Below are positions 6,336-6,397 of a stretch of DNA of 6,397 nucleotides, piece after piece. The DNA is from Cryomorphaceae bacterium. GTDB lineage: Bacteria; Bacteroidota; Bacteroidia; Flavobacteriales_D; Crocinitomicaceae. A model generated the notes under the pieces. The model worked only from the letters and a program-made list of their open reading frames with translations. It searched no databases and had not been told where the DNA came from. The translations under genes were made by a program, and so were the position numbers. The stretch covers positions 1 through 6,397 of the forward strand of contig JAIXRD010000020.1 of NCBI GenBank assembly GCA_027485365.1, written 5' to 3'. Within the stretch, counting starts at the first letter, position 1, and every line of letters begins with the position of its first letter.

Positions 6336-6397
6336 TTGAAATCACTTCTTACTACACTTTTTCTTGCTGCGCTGTGCAGCGTTTCAGCTCAAAAAAC
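6336..6397 (+). CDS. Exported protein, N-terminal fragment (3' end outside window)
   Basis: Only 20 full codons are visible before the window ends. From a TTG start they encode MKSLLTTLFLAALCSVSAQK, a clear signal peptide with a lysine, a hydrophobic core and a likely cleavage site after S-A. This makes the frame credible despite its length. There is no in-frame ATG or GTG between the glycosyltransferase stop and this point, so TTG is the best start. The cysteine at residue 14 is inside the hydrophobic core and does not form a good lipobox. The mature protein and its function cannot be seen. Confidence 0.75.
   Translation, partial: MKSLLTTLFLAALCSVSAQK

Noticed and set aside
6365..6380. GCTGC/GCAGC inverted repeat in the right-edge gene
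   Set aside because: It is a five-base-pair stem within a signal-peptide coding sequence with no T-run, best explained by Ala/Cys/Ser codons.
1..6397. Defence island, mobile element, CRISPR or biosynthetic cluster
   Set aside because: No transposase, integrase, terminal repeats, spaced direct repeats, nuclease, toxin-antitoxin or biosynthetic genes are visible. The contents are housekeeping or envelope genes in ordinary operons.

Overview
The window looks like ordinary chromosome from a member of the Bacteroidota. Four things point there: the rpsF-rpsR-rplI order, promoters of the TTTG-N20-TAnnTTTG type, no clear Shine-Dalgarno sequences, and exported proteins whose signal peptides end in A-Q. 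Flavobacteriales or a related order is plausible, but nothing here fixes the genus. There are no tRNA or rRNA genes, CRISPR arrays, insertion sequences or phage genes, and I see no previously undescribed multi-gene system.

Left part, minus strand (1-1782): a strong promoter at 1751-1782 drives rpsF (S6), rpsR (S18) and rplI (L9). A textbook intrinsic terminator at 581-614 follows. Fifteen bases beyond its U-tract, on the same strand, starts a secreted protein of unknown function that leaves the window at base 1. That gene has no room for a promoter of its own after the terminator.

Right part, plus strand (1810-6291): a divergent, weaker promoter-like sequence precedes a tight run of four reading frames. 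These are a DUF2461/TIGR02453 protein, a secreted S9 peptidase related to dipeptidyl peptidase IV, a 65-residue remnant of an AHSA1/SRPBCC-type protein, and a GT-C (GT39/ArnT-like) membrane protein. Gaps and overlaps are +2, -4 and -23 bases, so they are probably co-transcribed. No shared pathway is obvious; the peptidase, the membrane glycosyltransferase and DUF2461 look like housekeeping or envelope genes placed side by side.

Right edge (6313-6397): a promoter-like sequence and the first 20 codons of another exported protein, starting with TTG.

The points most worth a second look are the internally deleted AHSA1-like frame, the changed amino-terminus-binding residues of the DPP IV-like peptidase despite an intact triad and proline pocket, and the terminator placed almost on top of the next gene's start.
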